A DNA stretch of 64,000 nt from Candidatus Nitrotoga sp. AM1P (GTDB taxonomy: Bacteria > Pseudomonadota > Gammaproteobacteria > Burkholderiales > Gallionellaceae): contig NZ_AP019547.1 in NCBI RefSeq assembly GCF_013168275.1, forward strand, positions 1,426,001-1,490,000. The letters run 5' to 3'. The translations under genes were made by a program, and so were the position numbers. How positions within the stretch are numbered: position 1 is the first letter of the stretch; the number at the start of each line of letters is the position of its first letter. This document shows, piece by piece, positions 32,392-41,889 of this stretch. The notes under the pieces are model-generated. The model made no database searches. It had not been told where the DNA came from and was given only the letters and a program-made list of their open reading frames with translations.

Positions 32392-32961
32392 CTAATCAAG
32401 GTATTCAAACACCTTGACTACACGCTCCACGCCGCGCGAGCTACTGGCAATATCTGCCGCGGCTTCAGCTTCCTTGTGATAGACCAATCCCATTAGGAAT
32501 ACTGAGCTGTTTTCGGTAATTACTTTTACATGCTCAGGCTGAAATCCTCGGCTGTTATTGAGAAAGCGCAGCTTGATGTTGCTAGTAATAAGACCGTCAT
32601 TACTACGCCAGGATAAATCAGTGAGGGAGGATACCTGTAGTTCGTTATTGACAGTTTTTACATTCGTCAAGCTTGAAACTATTTTTTCAATATCAGCTTT
32701 AACTTTTTCGTTAGGCACTTGGCCAGTAATGAGCACACGGCGATTGAAACTGGTGACATTCACATATACGGTATCTTTATATTGGACATTTATTTGATTG
32801 AGTGCCTTGTTCTCGATGTTTTGATCTTCAAGAATAATGCCGGCCGTACGGCGATCTGATGAGATTAACGCACCCGCGCCAACACCTGCAGCAATGATCG
32901 GAAGACACCCTTGCACCGCGCTTAGCACGATAGCCAATAATAGGTAATTTAAATAACGCAT
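32392..32961 (-). CDS. BON-domain outer-membrane lipoprotein (DolP/YraP-like)
   Basis: 189 residues. Lipoprotein signal with SAVQGC lipobox at about 14-19, then two BON domains (about 45-110 and 115-189; FNRRVLITGQVPNEKVKADIE and ENSSVFLMGLVYHKEAEAA). DolP supports outer-membrane integrity at the division site. YraN follows upstream on the same strand. The sugar-isomerase-domain gene (diaA/gmhA-like) often found between them is absent here. Confidence 0.9.
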   Translation of the reverse strand: MRYLNYLLLAIVLSAVQGCLPIIAAGVGAGALISSDRRTAGIILEDQNIENKALNQINVQYKDTVYVNVTSFNRRVLITGQVPNEKVKADIEKIVSSLTNVKTVNNELQVSSLTDLSWRSNDGLITSNIKLRFLNNSRGFQPEHVKVITENSSVFLMGLVYHKEAEAAADIASSSRGVERVVKVFEYLD

Positions 32962-33063
32962 GTTCCCCTCTCACTAATATGTCGTCAAAGTGCGGACGGT
33001 TTCTGCTGATCAAAGTCCACAGCGCCCAAAATCCGTTGCGATGAATGCGGATGTTACCCGAAA

Positions 33064-33408
33064 TCAGGCGGTAAAAGCATGCTTGATCCATTCCGGTCGA
33101 GCGCTATCCAGAGTATCAAACAATAGCGCATCAAAGCGGCAAGGCGGGGTACGGCTCAGTGTGGCCAGGTAATGCTGAGCGGTGTGTATCAATCGAGCCT
33201 GCTTGGCCGCATCAATACTGGCCGCCGCACCGCCAAAATCACCACGGCTACGCAAACGTACCTCGGCAAATACCACTGTATCGCCATCTTGCAGAATCAG
33301 GTCAATTTCGCCATACCGGCAACTATAGTTTCGTTGCAACAACTTGAGGCCATGGCGTTTCAGAAATTGTTCCGCCAGCATTTCGGCCTGTGCCCCACGT
33401 GTACTCAT
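33064..33408 (-). CDS. yraN: YraN/UPF0102 nuclease-like protein
   Basis: 114 residues from ATG at 33408 (MSTRGAQAEMLAEQFL); an upstream TTG is less likely. The fold core is visible: NYSCRYGEIDLILQDGDTVVFAEVR with the Glu/Asp/Glu set of the Holliday-junction-resolvase-like superfamily. Function is unproven. It sits opposite rsmI, a conserved pairing in proteobacteria. Confidence 0.92.
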   Translation of the reverse strand: MSTRGAQAEMLAEQFLKRHGLKLLQRNYSCRYGEIDLILQDGDTVVFAEVRLRSRGDFGGAAASIDAAKQARLIHTAQHYLATLSRTPPCRFDALLFDTLDSARPEWIKHAFTA

Positions 33409-33631
33409 ACTTGCGGCGACATTGATTTCTGCATCAGGTGACAAACATTGACAGCGAGCGCATAAAAACGTTCCATTTCAGACTTAATTGATGGGTGGGC
33501 TCGCAAGTAAATCATCCTTGTCAAAAATCTAAAAAGGGACTGGCGACCCTGATGCATTTTTTGGGAGTGGCACAGCCTTCCACGCTCACGTATAGTACGA
33601 CGGCTAACAAGCAACAATAAGAGGAAGTGCA

Positions 33632-34498
33632 GTGCATAGCGGGCAAAAACAAAAATTAGAGTGCGCATTATATGTGGTTGCCACCCCCATCGGAAATTTG
33701 CGAGATATCAGTTTGCGTGCGTTGGATGTGCTGATATCTGCGGATACCATTGCCGCTGAAGACACGCGCAATACTTCGAATCTGCTGATGCATTATTCCA
33801 TTGCGGCAAATAGATTAATCTCATTGCACCAGCATAACGAACGGGCGGCGGCAGAAAAAGTCATCGCGCTGCTGGCCCGAGGTCAATCGGTTGTCCTGGT
33901 ATCTGATGCAGGCACCCCGGCGATAAGCGACCCCGGTGCGATATTAGTGGCAGAAGTGCGCGCCTCCGGTTACCCTGTGATCCCCATCCCTGGGGCAAAC
34001 GCCGCATTAGCGGCCCTATCCGCCGCCGGCCTGCCTGCACCGCACTTCCTGTTTTATGGATTCCTGCCCAATAAAGCAGCTGCACGTTGCCGCGCGTTAC
34101 AAGAACTGATCGCCTTACCCTATACCCTGATATTTTACGAAGCCCCGCATCGCATACTGGAATGCGTGACTGACCTGCAAAGCGTTTTCGGCGGTGACCG
34201 GCAAATTGTATTTGCACGCGAAATCACCAAGCTTTTCGAGAGCATTCAACGATGCTCCCTCGTCGAGGCACTGGTTTGGCTGAATGGCGATCCCAACCGT
34301 CAACGGGGCGAATTCGTATTGCTGGTTTCCGGCGCCGTAGCGCAACAGGAAGGATTAGATGCAGACACTGAACATGTATTGACGGCGCTGTTGCACGAAT
34401 TGCCGCTCAAGCAGGCGGTTCAGCTCGCCGTGCGTATTACTGGAGCAGGGCGTAATGAACTGTACCAACGCGCCCTCTCACTCAAGTCCTTAGCTTAA
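33632..34498 (+). CDS. rsmI: 16S rRNA (cytidine-1402-2'-O)-methyltransferase
   Basis: 288 residues, GTG start at 33632 with GAGGAA about 8 nt before. Signature [21 protein letters not shown] near the N-terminus, [24 protein letters not shown] (SAM region) and FYEAPHRI. It methylates C1402 in the ribosomal P site. Divergent from yraN. Confidence 0.96.
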   Translation: MHSGQKQKLECALYVVATPIGNLRDISLRALDVLISADTIAAEDTRNTSNLLMHYSIAANRLISLHQHNERAAAEKVIALLARGQSVVLVSDAGTPAISDPGAILVAEVRASGYPVIPIPGANAALAALSAAGLPAPHFLFYGFLPNKAAARCRALQELIALPYTLIFYEAPHRILECVTDLQSVFGGDRQIVFAREITKLFESIQRCSLVEALVWLNGDPNRQRGEFVLLVSGAVAQQEGLDADTEHVLTALLHELPLKQAVQLAVRITGAGRNELYQRALSLKSLA

Positions 34499-34541
34499 TA
34501 CAAGGCTCACCCCATTTTTACATTCGGATAAAATATCTGTC

Positions 34542-35573
34542 ATGGAACTGAAACTAACCCGCCCTGATGACTGGCACCTGCATTTGCGCGATGGTGCGTT
34601 AATGCATTCTGTGTTGCCCGACACCACACGCCAATTTGCCCGCGCCATCATCATGCCCAACCTTCGCCCACCAGTTACAACGACTGAACAAGCACAGGCC
34701 TACCGCTCGCGCATCCTCGCCGCGCTACCTGGGGATTCACATTTCGAACCGTTGATGACGCTATATCTAACCGACAACACTACGGCGAAAGAAGTTCGTA
34801 CAGCAAAACAAAATGGCATCGTGCATGCAATTAAATATTATCCCGCTGGCGCCACCACCAACTCCGATTCGGGCGTCACTGACATCCGCAAGACCTATCC
34901 TGCCTTGGAAGAAATGCAGCGTTGTGGTATGCCGCTGCTTATGCATGGCGAAGTAACCGATACAGCGGTAGATGTGTTCGACCGCGAGGCCGTATTCATA
35001 GCCCGCGTACTGCAACCACTACTGCGCGACCTACCCGATTTACGCGTAGTGTTCGAACATATCAGCACGATAGACGCTGCACATTTTGTACAAAGCGCGC
35101 CAGATAATATCGCTGCCACTATCACCGCGCACCACCTGCTATACAACCGCAATGCCATGTTCAGTGGCGGCATCCAGCCGCACTATTACTGCCTGCCAGT
35201 GTTGAAGCGCGAAACACATCGTGAAGCATTACTTGCTGCGGCCACCAGCGGCAACAAAAAATTCTTCCTCGGTACCGATAGCGCCCCGCATGCACAACAT
35301 ACCAAAGAATCCGCTTGCGGCTGCGCCGGCATTTACACCGCCCATACCGCCATCGAACTATATGCAGAAGTTTTCGAGCAAATTGGGGCGCTAGACAAAT
35401 TGGAAGGTTTTGCCAGTTTTTATGGCGCTGATTTTTATCGTCTGCCGCGTAATACTCAGAGCGTTACCTTGCGTAAACAGGAATGGCAAGTGCCCGCAAC
35501 CTTGGGGTTTGGAGAACATCAATTAGTGCCATTGAGAGCAAATGAAATGGTGAAATGGAAGCTGGTGAGCTGA
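34542..35573 (+). CDS. pyrC: Dihydroorotase
   Basis: 343 residues, type II dihydroorotase. Metal ligands DWHLHLRDG at about 11-19, the carboxylated Lys in [23 protein letters not shown] and [13 protein letters not shown]. It closes carbamoyl-aspartate to dihydroorotate in pyrimidine synthesis. It follows rsmI by 43 nt, possibly in one unit. Confidence 0.97.
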   Translation: MELKLTRPDDWHLHLRDGALMHSVLPDTTRQFARAIIMPNLRPPVTTTEQAQAYRSRILAALPGDSHFEPLMTLYLTDNTTAKEVRTAKQNGIVHAIKYYPAGATTNSDSGVTDIRKTYPALEEMQRCGMPLLMHGEVTDTAVDVFDREAVFIARVLQPLLRDLPDLRVVFEHISTIDAAHFVQSAPDNIAATITAHHLLYNRNAMFSGGIQPHYYCLPVLKRETHREALLAAATSGNKKFFLGTDSAPHAQHTKESACGCAGIYTAHTAIELYAEVFEQIGALDKLEGFASFYGADFYRLPRNTQSVTLRKQEWQVPATLGFGEHQLVPLRANEMVKWKLVS

Positions 35574-35604
35574 GGATATAGCTAGGAATTCGTCCTGGTT
35601 GAAA

Positions 35605-36387
35605 TCAAACGGCCACTCTTTCTTCAAAAAATCCGCTATTAATCAACTCTCCGGTTAACGCCTTGTAATCCGCCGCGCCGGGACTGTGCGGGGCGTAAGC
35701 GAAGACATCTTTACCATGCATAGGGCTAGTGGCAAGCGCAACGTTTTCACTAATGCGCGTATTGCATACCACTGAACCATAACGATCCCGAAGTTTGTCG
35801 AAAATTTCATACGAAAGTTTGCGCCGCGCATCGAAGCGAGTCACCACAATGCGTCGCTCGAATACACGTTTGAGTTTAACCTCTAATACATTAAGTGCGG
35901 AATCCAGGAGGTGCACGCCTTGCAGCGACAGAAAGTCCGCTGAAACCGGAATCAACACTCGATCCGAGGCGAGCAGAGCGTTAAGCGTAAGCACTCCCAA
36001 CATGGGGCAACAATCAATCAGGATCGGCGCGCCGGTGAGTGCCAGATCTTCACTCAAACCTTTTTTCAACAGAGTTGCAGCCTTAGGATCGCTGCCATAC
36101 AACGCATCGATCTTGGACAGCCCGAGCGAGGAGGAGACGATCTGCCAACCCGCTGGCGTATCGCGCAGAAGTTTGGCAAGCGGAGTACTCAGCCTAAAAA
36201 AGGCATCCATGCCAGCACCAGATAAGGTGGCATCCTTCAGCCCACTGGCCAAGCTTAAATGCCCTTGAGGATCAAGATCAAGCGCGATGGGATGCCGCTG
36301 CCCCATGGCCAGCGCAGCGGCAAGATTGAGACAGGTGGTGGTTTTGCCCACCCCCCCCTTCTGATTGAATACAGTGATAACCGCCAT
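35605..36387 (-). CDS. ParA-family ATPase, stand-alone
   Basis: 260 residues. Deviant Walker A NQKGGVGKTTT at about 8-18, LDLDPQGHLSLASGL and PILIDCCPMLGVLTLNAL (Walker B). No ParB gene and no obvious parS palindrome lie nearby. Chromosomal orphans of this group position membrane or cytoplasmic cargo rather than segregate DNA. It lies 55 nt after glmS on the same strand. Partner unknown. Confidence 0.92.
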   Translation of the reverse strand: MAVITVFNQKGGVGKTTTCLNLAAALAMGQRHPIALDLDPQGHLSLASGLKDATLSGAGMDAFFRLSTPLAKLLRDTPAGWQIVSSSLGLSKIDALYGSDPKAATLLKKGLSEDLALTGAPILIDCCPMLGVLTLNALLASDRVLIPVSADFLSLQGVHLLDSALNVLEVKLKRVFERRIVVTRFDARRKLSYEIFDKLRDRYGSVVCNTRISENVALATSPMHGKDVFAYAPHSPGAADYKALTGELINSGFFEERVAV

Positions 36388-36441
36388 TCTGGAAAAACCC
36401 CGTAACGGGCGGATGCGAAATAAGCATAACTTACTGACCCA

Positions 36442-38268
36442 TCACTCTACAGTGACAGATTTGGCCAGATTGCGCGGCTTGTCGACATCAGTTCCCTTTT
36501 GCAATGCCACGTAATATGCCAGCAGTTGCAGTGCAATGGTGTGCAGAATAGGGCTCAAATATCCGGCATGCTCGGGCATTTGCATTAAATGTACGCCCTC
36601 ACCCGAGTGAAAACGCGTGCCAGCATCGGCGAATACATACAACTCGCCACCTCGTGCGCGTACTTCTTGCAGGTTGGATTTAAGCTTTTCCAGCAATGCA
36701 TCGTTAGTGGCAACGGCAATAACCGGCATGTCCTTATCCACCAGGGCTAACGGCCCGTGCTTTAATTCACCAGCGGGGTATGCTTCGGCGTGAATGTAAG
36801 ATATTTCCTTTAGCTTAAGCGCACCTTCCAGTGCGATGGGATAGTGTAGTCCGCGTCCTAGAAACAGAGCATGACGCTTGTCGGCAAAACGCTCAGCCAT
36901 CTGTGCAATATCAGGTTCAAGTTTCAATACCAATTGAACCGCGCTGGGCAAATGACGCAACGCATGCAAGTGGCGCTGTTCTTTTTCTGCACTCAACCGT
37001 CCACGCTGCTTGGCGAGAACCAGAGTGAGCAAGAACAAAGCCGCTAATTGTGTAGTAAATGCCTTGGTTGAGGCGACACCAATTTCCGGCCCCGCACGCG
37101 TCAGGAAATGTAGCTTGGAGAGCCTGACCAGCGCGCTTTCCGGCACATTGCAAATGGAAAGAGTATGTGGGTGGCCCAATTCCTTGGCGTGGTTGAGTGC
37201 AGCCAGAGTATCGGCAGTTTCCCCCGATTGAGAAATGGTAACAACCAGCGCCTTGGGATTGGGCACGCTCACGCGATAGCGATATTCGCTGGCGATTTCC
37301 ACGGTACATGGAATGCCGGCGATTTCTTCAAGCCAGTAGCGCGCCACGAGTCCCGCATGATGGCTGGTGCCACAAGCGAGAATGAGGATACTTTCAACTT
37401 GTTGAAATGCGGCAGCAGCCTCGGCCCCGAAAATGCCGGGTATCAGTGACTGGCTGTTACATACACCTTCCAACGTGTCCGCGAGCGCTTGCGGCTGCTC
37501 GTGAATTTCCTTCTGCATATAGTGACGATATTCACCCAGCTCCATGCTTGCGTTAGACAGTTTGCTAACGTGTACCGGACGCTCCACCGCTTGGCCCTTG
37601 GCATCGAAAATCCGGTAGCCGTGCAAACTTACTTCGGCCACATCGCCCTCTTCCAGATACACCACATTTCTTGTCACCGGCAACAGCGCGGATACATCTG
37701 ATGCAATGAAATGCTCCTCAATTCCTACTCCCAAAAGTAACGGACTACCCTTGCGCGCACAAATTAGCTGGCTCGGATTGTCCGCTGCCACGACACCAAT
37801 GGCGTAAGCGCCCACCAACTCGGCAAGCGCCGTCTGAGTTGCAACCAACAAGCTATTGCCACGCGCATAGTGGCTGCTAATAAGATGGGCAATAACTTCG
37901 CTGTCAGTATCGGATGTAAATACCGAACCTTGCGCCGTCAGGCGTGTGCGTAGCTCTTCGTAGTTTTCGATAATGCCGTTGTGCACCACGGCAATGAGAT
38001 TGCTGCTCAAGTGCGGGTGCGCGTTACGTTCGCTGGGCACGCCGTGAGTAGCCCAACGCGTATGCGCTATACCGATATGACCGCTGGTAGCAGAACTTCG
38101 TGTGGTTAATTCCGCAACGCGTCCGGTACTTCGGATGCGTTGCAACTCATTGTTCTCGACAACCACCAGTCCAGCTGAGTCATAACCCCTATATTCCAGA
38201 CGTTGCAGCCCTTGTAAAAGAATAGGAACGACATTGCGCTGCGCTATTGCACCGATTATTCCGCACAT
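36442..38268 (-). CDS. glmS: Glucosamine-6-phosphate synthase (isomerizing)
   Basis: 608 residues. N-terminal nucleophile MCGIIGA (Cys2 after Met removal), glutaminase domain to about 240, then two SIS isomerase domains (about 285-430 and 455-600) with [19 protein letters not shown] and the C-terminal [13 protein letters not shown] that ends GlmS proteins. It makes glucosamine 6-phosphate from fructose 6-phosphate and glutamine for cell wall and LPS. No glmS ribozyme is present, as expected outside Gram-positives. Confidence 0.98.
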   Translation of the reverse strand: MCGIIGAIAQRNVVPILLQGLQRLEYRGYDSAGLVVVENNELQRIRSTGRVAELTTRSSATSGHIGIAHTRWATHGVPSERNAHPHLSSNLIAVVHNGIIENYEELRTRLTAQGSVFTSDTDSEVIAHLISSHYARGNSLLVATQTALAELVGAYAIGVVAADNPSQLICARKGSPLLLGVGIEEHFIASDVSALLPVTRNVVYLEEGDVAEVSLHGYRIFDAKGQAVERPVHVSKLSNASMELGEYRHYMQKEIHEQPQALADTLEGVCNSQSLIPGIFGAEAAAAFQQVESILILACGTSHHAGLVARYWLEEIAGIPCTVEIASEYRYRVSVPNPKALVVTISQSGETADTLAALNHAKELGHPHTLSICNVPESALVRLSKLHFLTRAGPEIGVASTKAFTTQLAALFLLTLVLAKQRGRLSAEKEQRHLHALRHLPSAVQLVLKLEPDIAQMAERFADKRHALFLGRGLHYPIALEGALKLKEISYIHAEAYPAGELKHGPLALVDKDMPVIAVATNDALLEKLKSNLQEVRARGGELYVFADAGTRFHSGEGVHLMQMPEHAGYLSPILHTIALQLLAYYVALQKGTDVDKPRNLAKSVTVE

Positions 38269-38432
38269 AATTAATTCCGTTATTTATTGCAAGCGCTAAT
38301 TGTAGCAAGAATGAGACTGGTGCCGTAACTCGAACAATTTATAGCGTCAAACACCGCTTTCAATCGCGATGAATCCTGCCAAGTTTAAGTATTTCATGGC
38401 TTTTTATACGATTCGGCACCCTATTTTGTTTT

Positions 38433-38672
38433 TTAAAATAAACAGTCCACACTTCCTTCGTGTTCTTCAACATTGAAGTGCAATATGTTGCCATTGTTCA
38501 GTACCAGCGCTGGAAATGCTTTGACTCCTTTATTTTTCGCTTCAATTTGTTTTGAAGGATTTAACCCGATATGAACAATATCTAAATTGGCTAAGCCAAT
38601 TAAATTTACAACTTCCTGTCCCACCGATGCACATATGTCGCAACCATCATGATAAAGCGTCGAATTTTTCAT
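38433..38672 (-). CDS. Small thioredoxin-fold protein with CDIC motif
   Basis: 79 residues and clearly similar to the next gene upstream (38733-38966): NSTLYHDGCDICASVGQEVVNLIG aligns with the corresponding start of its neighbour. Redox motif CDIC at about 11-14 and FPALVLNNGNILHFN (cis-Pro loop) support a minimal thioredoxin/glutaredoxin-like fold. It ends VDCLF, with an extra Cys near the C-terminus that its paralogue lacks. The ribosome-binding site is weak. It is probably a tandem duplicate that has diverged. Target unknown. Confidence 0.75.
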   Translation of the reverse strand: MKNSTLYHDGCDICASVGQEVVNLIGLANLDIVHIGLNPSKQIEAKNKGVKAFPALVLNNGNILHFNVEEHEGSVDCLF

Positions 38673-38732
38673 AACTTGATTTTCTTAAAAAATTAACAAG
38701 GAAGCCAAAAGAAATTCTGGATCTCTTAAAGT

Positions 38733-38966
38733 TTAACCTTTGACATCAGCCATTGATGCACCGAAATTGATGTGAAGCACTGTTCCGCTTGGCGTTACTA
38801 ACGCCGGAACAGATTTCACGCCTGCTTTTTCCGCCTCGTCAAACCTCGACATATCCTTGCTTAAATGGACAATTTCCACATTATCGGCACCGACCAAATT
38901 GATAATGTCATGTTCAGCACTGACGCAAACAGGACATCCCGCATGATAAAAAACTGATTTACGCAT
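38733..38966 (-). CDS. Small thioredoxin-fold protein with CPVC motif
   Basis: 77 residues from ATG at 38966, set by an ideal AAGGAG 7 nt before it; the in-frame region upstream is not coding. Redox motif CPVC at about 10-13 (VFYHAGCPVCVSAEHDI) and VKSVPALVTPSGTVLHINFG with the cis-Pro. It lacks a signal peptide, so is cytoplasmic. Its paralogue follows after 60 nt. A near-consensus sigma-70 promoter with an internal palindrome sits directly upstream. A link to the nearby persulfide genes is possible but inferred from distance only. Confidence 0.85.
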   Translation of the reverse strand: MRKSVFYHAGCPVCVSAEHDIINLVGADNVEIVHLSKDMSRFDEAEKAGVKSVPALVTPSGTVLHINFGASMADVKG

Positions 38967-39009
38967 CTTTTTTCTCCTTATGGCCTGTCTAAACACGATA
39001 ACCGGCCTA

Positions 39010-39038
39010 ATTGTAATTAGGAATCCTAATATAGTCAA
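39010..39038 (-). promoter_or_regulatory. Sigma-70 promoter with palindromic operator for the thioredoxin-like pair
   Basis: On the minus strand TTGACT (39038-39033) and TACAAT (39015-39010) are separated by exactly 17 bases. The spacer contains ATTAGGA-T-TCCTAAT, a 7-bp perfect inverted repeat (39030-39016). The expected transcript start is about 35-40 nt before the ATG at 38966. The arrangement is that of a repressor operator between -35 and -10; the regulator is unknown. The remaining gap up to 39295 has a 10-bp palindrome ACCAATTGGT near 39273 and nothing else. Confidence 0.72.
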
Positions 39039-39295
39039 GCTAGCGTTTTTACTCGTATTCGTATTCTGATTCTGCAATGCTTCCAGAAAAGCAACAAGTT
39101 CAGGACGCACGCGACAGTTACCGGTTTTATGCCTCTAAGTTACCGCAGATAAATCACATGCTACGGATGGGCGGGTAAGACAAAGTAGGGACACGCACCA
39201 TGAAGTGACCTTGCTTAGAGAGTAACGGAAATAAGATGCATATTAGGTGCTTGGGGTTATCGATCGAACCTGACCAATTGGTTTGTAAAAAAATA

Positions 39296-39727
39296 TTATT
39301 CAGCGTGCTCTGTAACAGTTAATTTTTGACCAACAGCCCCCGCATAAAAAACCACTAGCTTCACAGGAACAGAACCAAGATTACGGCCATTGTGAGGGGT
39401 ATTAATTACCTCCGCCAACGCCTCGCCTGCTTTTAACCGTTTAAATGTACCGCTTTTTAGTTGAACTTCCAGCTCACCCTCAAGCACTAGGCCAAATGAT
39501 GAAACTGGATGTGAATGCCAGCCTGTTTCACCACCAGGCACAATTTCTATAATCAAACCAGTAATTTCAGGCTTGCCCTCAGGATAAATAATTGGTTTGC
39601 CGTCCCAACTCGTATCGGCTTTCAATATGACCGATGCTTTCACAGCAGCGGACGTCTCAAGAGCGAATGCAGTTGGCTGGCAAACCAAAGCCCAAACAAC
39701 AATGCAAAAATAATTGCCAATTTTCAT
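39296..39727 (-). CDS. Exported cupin-domain protein
   Basis: 143 residues with a signal peptide ending AFA at about residue 22. Cupin motif 1 appears as PGGETGWHSHPVSSFGLVLEGELEV (His-x-His metal ligands) and motif 2 as NTPHNGRN. Start has GAGGTG upstream. Small periplasmic cupins of this sort often bind metal; some are oxygen- or quercetin-dioxygenase-like. Substrate cannot be told from sequence. The region between it and the HNH gene (39728-39941) has a CCCCGC/GCGGGG hairpin near 39784. Confidence 0.88.
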   Translation of the reverse strand: MKIGNYFCIVVWALVCQPTAFALETSAAVKASVILKADTSWDGKPIIYPEGKPEITGLIIEIVPGGETGWHSHPVSSFGLVLEGELEVQLKSGTFKRLKAGEALAEVINTPHNGRNLGSVPVKLVVFYAGAVGQKLTVTEHAE

Positions 39728-39941
39728 GAAAACACCTCAATAACACTAGTAGAATTTAAAGCACTTTAACTCAAAATAAACCGCCCCGCCCCAAATAGCG
39801 GGGAATTTACCCGCAGAAATTAAACCCGCGCCTCTAAAGGCGTCATATCACCTGAAGATCATAAGTTGCTTCAGTAATTTATGAACATACCGATAGGTCT
39901 AATCTATCTGTTAATGTTAAAACGTCAAATGTTAGAGTCTT

Positions 39942-40460
39942 ATGCCAACCAAACCACTTGATCGCCTGATGTTTGCCCAAGGAAGCCTATGTTTCTTTTG
40001 CAGACAACCTTTACCGAAAGCTGAGGCCAGCGTTGAACATCTGCTCGCTAGCGCCAATGGCGGGAGCAACAACGACGAAAACTGCGTTGCTTGCTGCAAA
40101 TCGGTCAATGCACTACTAGGCAGCATGTCTCTCAAGGAAAAATTTCAGGTCGTTCTCAATCAAAAGGGGCAGTTCAAGTGCCCTAACGGGACTGGTTCTA
40201 TCAAAGCTGTAGCACAACCGAAACTCACACCCAAAGCGCCAGCCGCCGCAAAGTCGAAGGAAGATCAGCTTGCGCTGGTTGTAGCTAATTTAAAACAGCG
40301 CGGTAATTCGAAGCCACGTACCCTTAAGACTCTCACGAGCACTATCGCTTCGCTCTTCCCTAAGGGCTTATCTGAAGCTGAGCTCACTGTTTTGGTTCAG
40401 CAGTTGCAATCAAGGGGCAAAGTTGTCGTATCAGAGAAAACGATCACCTATGCGCTCTGA
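39942..40460 (+). CDS. HNH-domain protein with extended C-terminus
   Basis: 172 residues. N-terminal HNH-like zinc domain (about 15-65): LCFFCRQPL, then VEHLLASANGGSNNDENCVACC, i.e. two Cys pairs around the EHL/N segment. Middle is Ala/Lys/Pro-rich, and the C-terminal 60 residues (LKTLTSTIASLFPKGLSEAELTVLVQQL) look like a small helical winged-helix-type domain. The combination suggests DNA binding. I do not know a named family for the full architecture. Confidence 0.82.
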   Translation: MPTKPLDRLMFAQGSLCFFCRQPLPKAEASVEHLLASANGGSNNDENCVACCKSVNALLGSMSLKEKFQVVLNQKGQFKCPNGTGSIKAVAQPKLTPKAPAAAKSKEDQLALVVANLKQRGNSKPRTLKTLTSTIASLFPKGLSEAELTVLVQQLQSRGKVVVSEKTITYAL

Positions 40461-40597
40461 ATCAAGAACTTCTAACATTGCATTCGAGAAGGACACTCCG
40501 CAAGCTCGGCAGGGTTGAACATCACGACACTCTCTGCGTGATGGGATTTAAAAATAGGAACTGGCGAAAACATTCAAATTTAAATTCAAGTATGGCG

Positions 40598-40762
40598 TTA
40601 GCCGGATTCTTCAGTCTGCTTTGGCGGCGCCAAGGTAACCGCGCCGGTGTAGCATTCAATTGCTGGATATAGAAGGCGATCCGTGTTACACACGGGGACA
40701 TTTACTTCGGGTAATGGGTAGATAGACTCGCTGTCCCAGTGAATCATTGGTACGCCATGCAT
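40598..40762 (-). CDS. Possible 54-residue protein of unknown function
   Basis: A small minus frame (MHGVPMIHWDSESIYPLPEV...) with a weak TGGA upstream, in a 369-base gap (40461-40829) otherwise without genes. The composition looks protein-like but no family is recognised and it may be chance or a relic. A 6-bp AGCCGG/CCGGCT hairpin at about 40788-40808 lies between it and the end of the metallo-hydrolase gene. Confidence 0.25.
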   Translation of the reverse strand: MHGVPMIHWDSESIYPLPEVNVPVCNTDRLLYPAIECYTGAVTLAPPKQTEESG

Positions 40763-40829
40763 TCCAGATTGGGATACTATTTTTCAATAGCCGGGCAGCT
40801 TTACCGGCTTATTTTCAATTCAGTACCCG

Positions 40830-41579
40830 TTATCCCTGTGGACTGTCGGTCATTTGACCGCAATACTTCTCAAGATTTTGAGGCAGATGATCTGGACAAA
40901 CGCCGCACAGTTTATTTCCCGGCACTGCAAAATCAATAAACTTTGGGTAGGGCAAATTGAGGTTCGCCATAATATCTTTGAATTGCGCCAGTGTGAGCCC
41001 TTCGCCCAGGCGAGGATTACGTTTCTTTTCCTGCGCGATGGAAGAAACACGCCGGTCTTTGTAATCATGGCCGGGATAAACCAGATACTCGTCCGGGAAA
41101 GAAAACAGCTTTTCCCTGACGCTCTTGTATAGCATGTCCGCATCGCCATTCTGAAAATCGGTGCGGCCACATCCCTCGATTAGCAACGAGTCACCGGTAA
41201 ATATCCGGTCGTCTGACAGATAGGCAAAATGTCCGTCAGTATGTCCAGGTGTATGTATCGGCAACAGTTGGATACTACCCACGTTAAAAGGTGTTCCTTC
41301 TTCAATTCCAACATCTGCGCAAGGCAATCGGTCTATAGCTGGCATCGCTATCTTGCTTCCTACTTTGGTTTTTAATTGGAGAGCGGCGGTGATGTGGTCT
41401 GCATGAATATGGGTGTCCAAACTATAAGCCAGCGTCAATCCAAGTTGGCTGATTTCGGCAAGATCACGGTCAACCGAGTTGATAACCGGATCAATGAGGA
41501 CAGCTTGCCCCGTTTCCTCACAACCGAGTAAATAGGTATAGGTACTTGATAACGGCTCGAACAATTGACGAAAGATCAT
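40830..41579 (-). CDS. Persulfide dioxygenase-like metallo-beta-lactamase-fold hydrolase
   Basis: 249 residues. Metal motif THIHADH at about 56-62, then HTPGHTDGHFAY, FTGDSLLIEGCGRTDFQ and YPGHDYKDRRVSSI, the ETHE1/Blh pattern. The family oxidises glutathione persulfide to sulfite with a single Fe(II). The C-terminal 35 residues include LCGVCP. It is divergent from a BigR-like regulator and sulfur-transport genes, the same setting as the known bigR operon, which strengthens the call. Sulfite made here could be exported by the TauE protein at 43175. Confidence 0.95.
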   Translation of the reverse strand: MIFRQLFEPLSSTYTYLLGCEETGQAVLIDPVINSVDRDLAEISQLGLTLAYSLDTHIHADHITAALQLKTKVGSKIAMPAIDRLPCADVGIEEGTPFNVGSIQLLPIHTPGHTDGHFAYLSDDRIFTGDSLLIEGCGRTDFQNGDADMLYKSVREKLFSFPDEYLVYPGHDYKDRRVSSIAQEKKRNPRLGEGLTLAQFKDIMANLNLPYPKFIDFAVPGNKLCGVCPDHLPQNLEKYCGQMTDSPQG

Positions 41580-41693
41580 GACGGTGCCTTTAACTTAAAT
41601 TTTTCACAAACGATCTAAATGGGCCGTTTCGTTAAAACAATTACAAATAATCTATTCAGACCAAATTTGTCGCAGGTTGTTATTGGTAAAAGG

Positions 41694-41822
41694 CTAGCGG
41701 CTCAGCAAGCTCATTGCAACATCTCTTGCCTCCCTTTGAATTGTATCTACGTTTGATAGGGATGCAAAGGCAATCAATGCGATTCCAATAACGGTATAGA
41801 CCGTAAAATAGATTACCTTCAT
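41694..41822 (-). CDS. Possible 42-residue single-pass membrane peptide
   Basis: Minus frame MKVIYFTVYTVIGIALIAFA... with one hydrophobic helix (about 3-22) and a charged tail (QREARDVAM). It lies in the divergent gap between the persulfide dioxygenase and the arsR-family gene. No ribosome-binding site is visible, so the call is tentative; the hydrophobic-then-polar design is the main support. Confidence 0.35.
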   Translation of the reverse strand: MKVIYFTVYTVIGIALIAFASLSNVDTIQREARDVAMSLLSR

Positions 41823-41843
41823 TATACGCTATAATATAATATA

Positions 41844-41863
41844 TTTGTGTATAATAATACAAA
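41844..41863. promoter_or_regulatory. AT-rich inverted repeat overlapping a -10 box upstream of the ArsR-family gene
   Basis: TTTGT-N10-ACAAA with a perfect TATAAT (41850-41855) inside it, within a stretch of about 40 almost purely A/T bases. The arsR ATG lies 27 nt on and lacks a ribosome-binding site. Autoregulation by the encoded repressor is the natural reading; no good -35 is seen. Confidence 0.4.
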
Positions 41864-41889
41864 CATTATTGTTACGCAAAAATAAATTC

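Noticed and set aside
35605..36387. ParA-like gene as part of a plasmid or segregation locus
   Set aside because: No parB, no parS-like palindromes, and core genes on both sides.
38967..39110. Upstream extension of the CPVC mini-thioredoxin
   Set aside because: Contains the promoter, and AAGGAG fixes the start at 38966.
41830..41835. TATAAT as a second arsR promoter
   Set aside because: No -35 at a workable distance; the whole stretch is A/T and yields such matches by chance.
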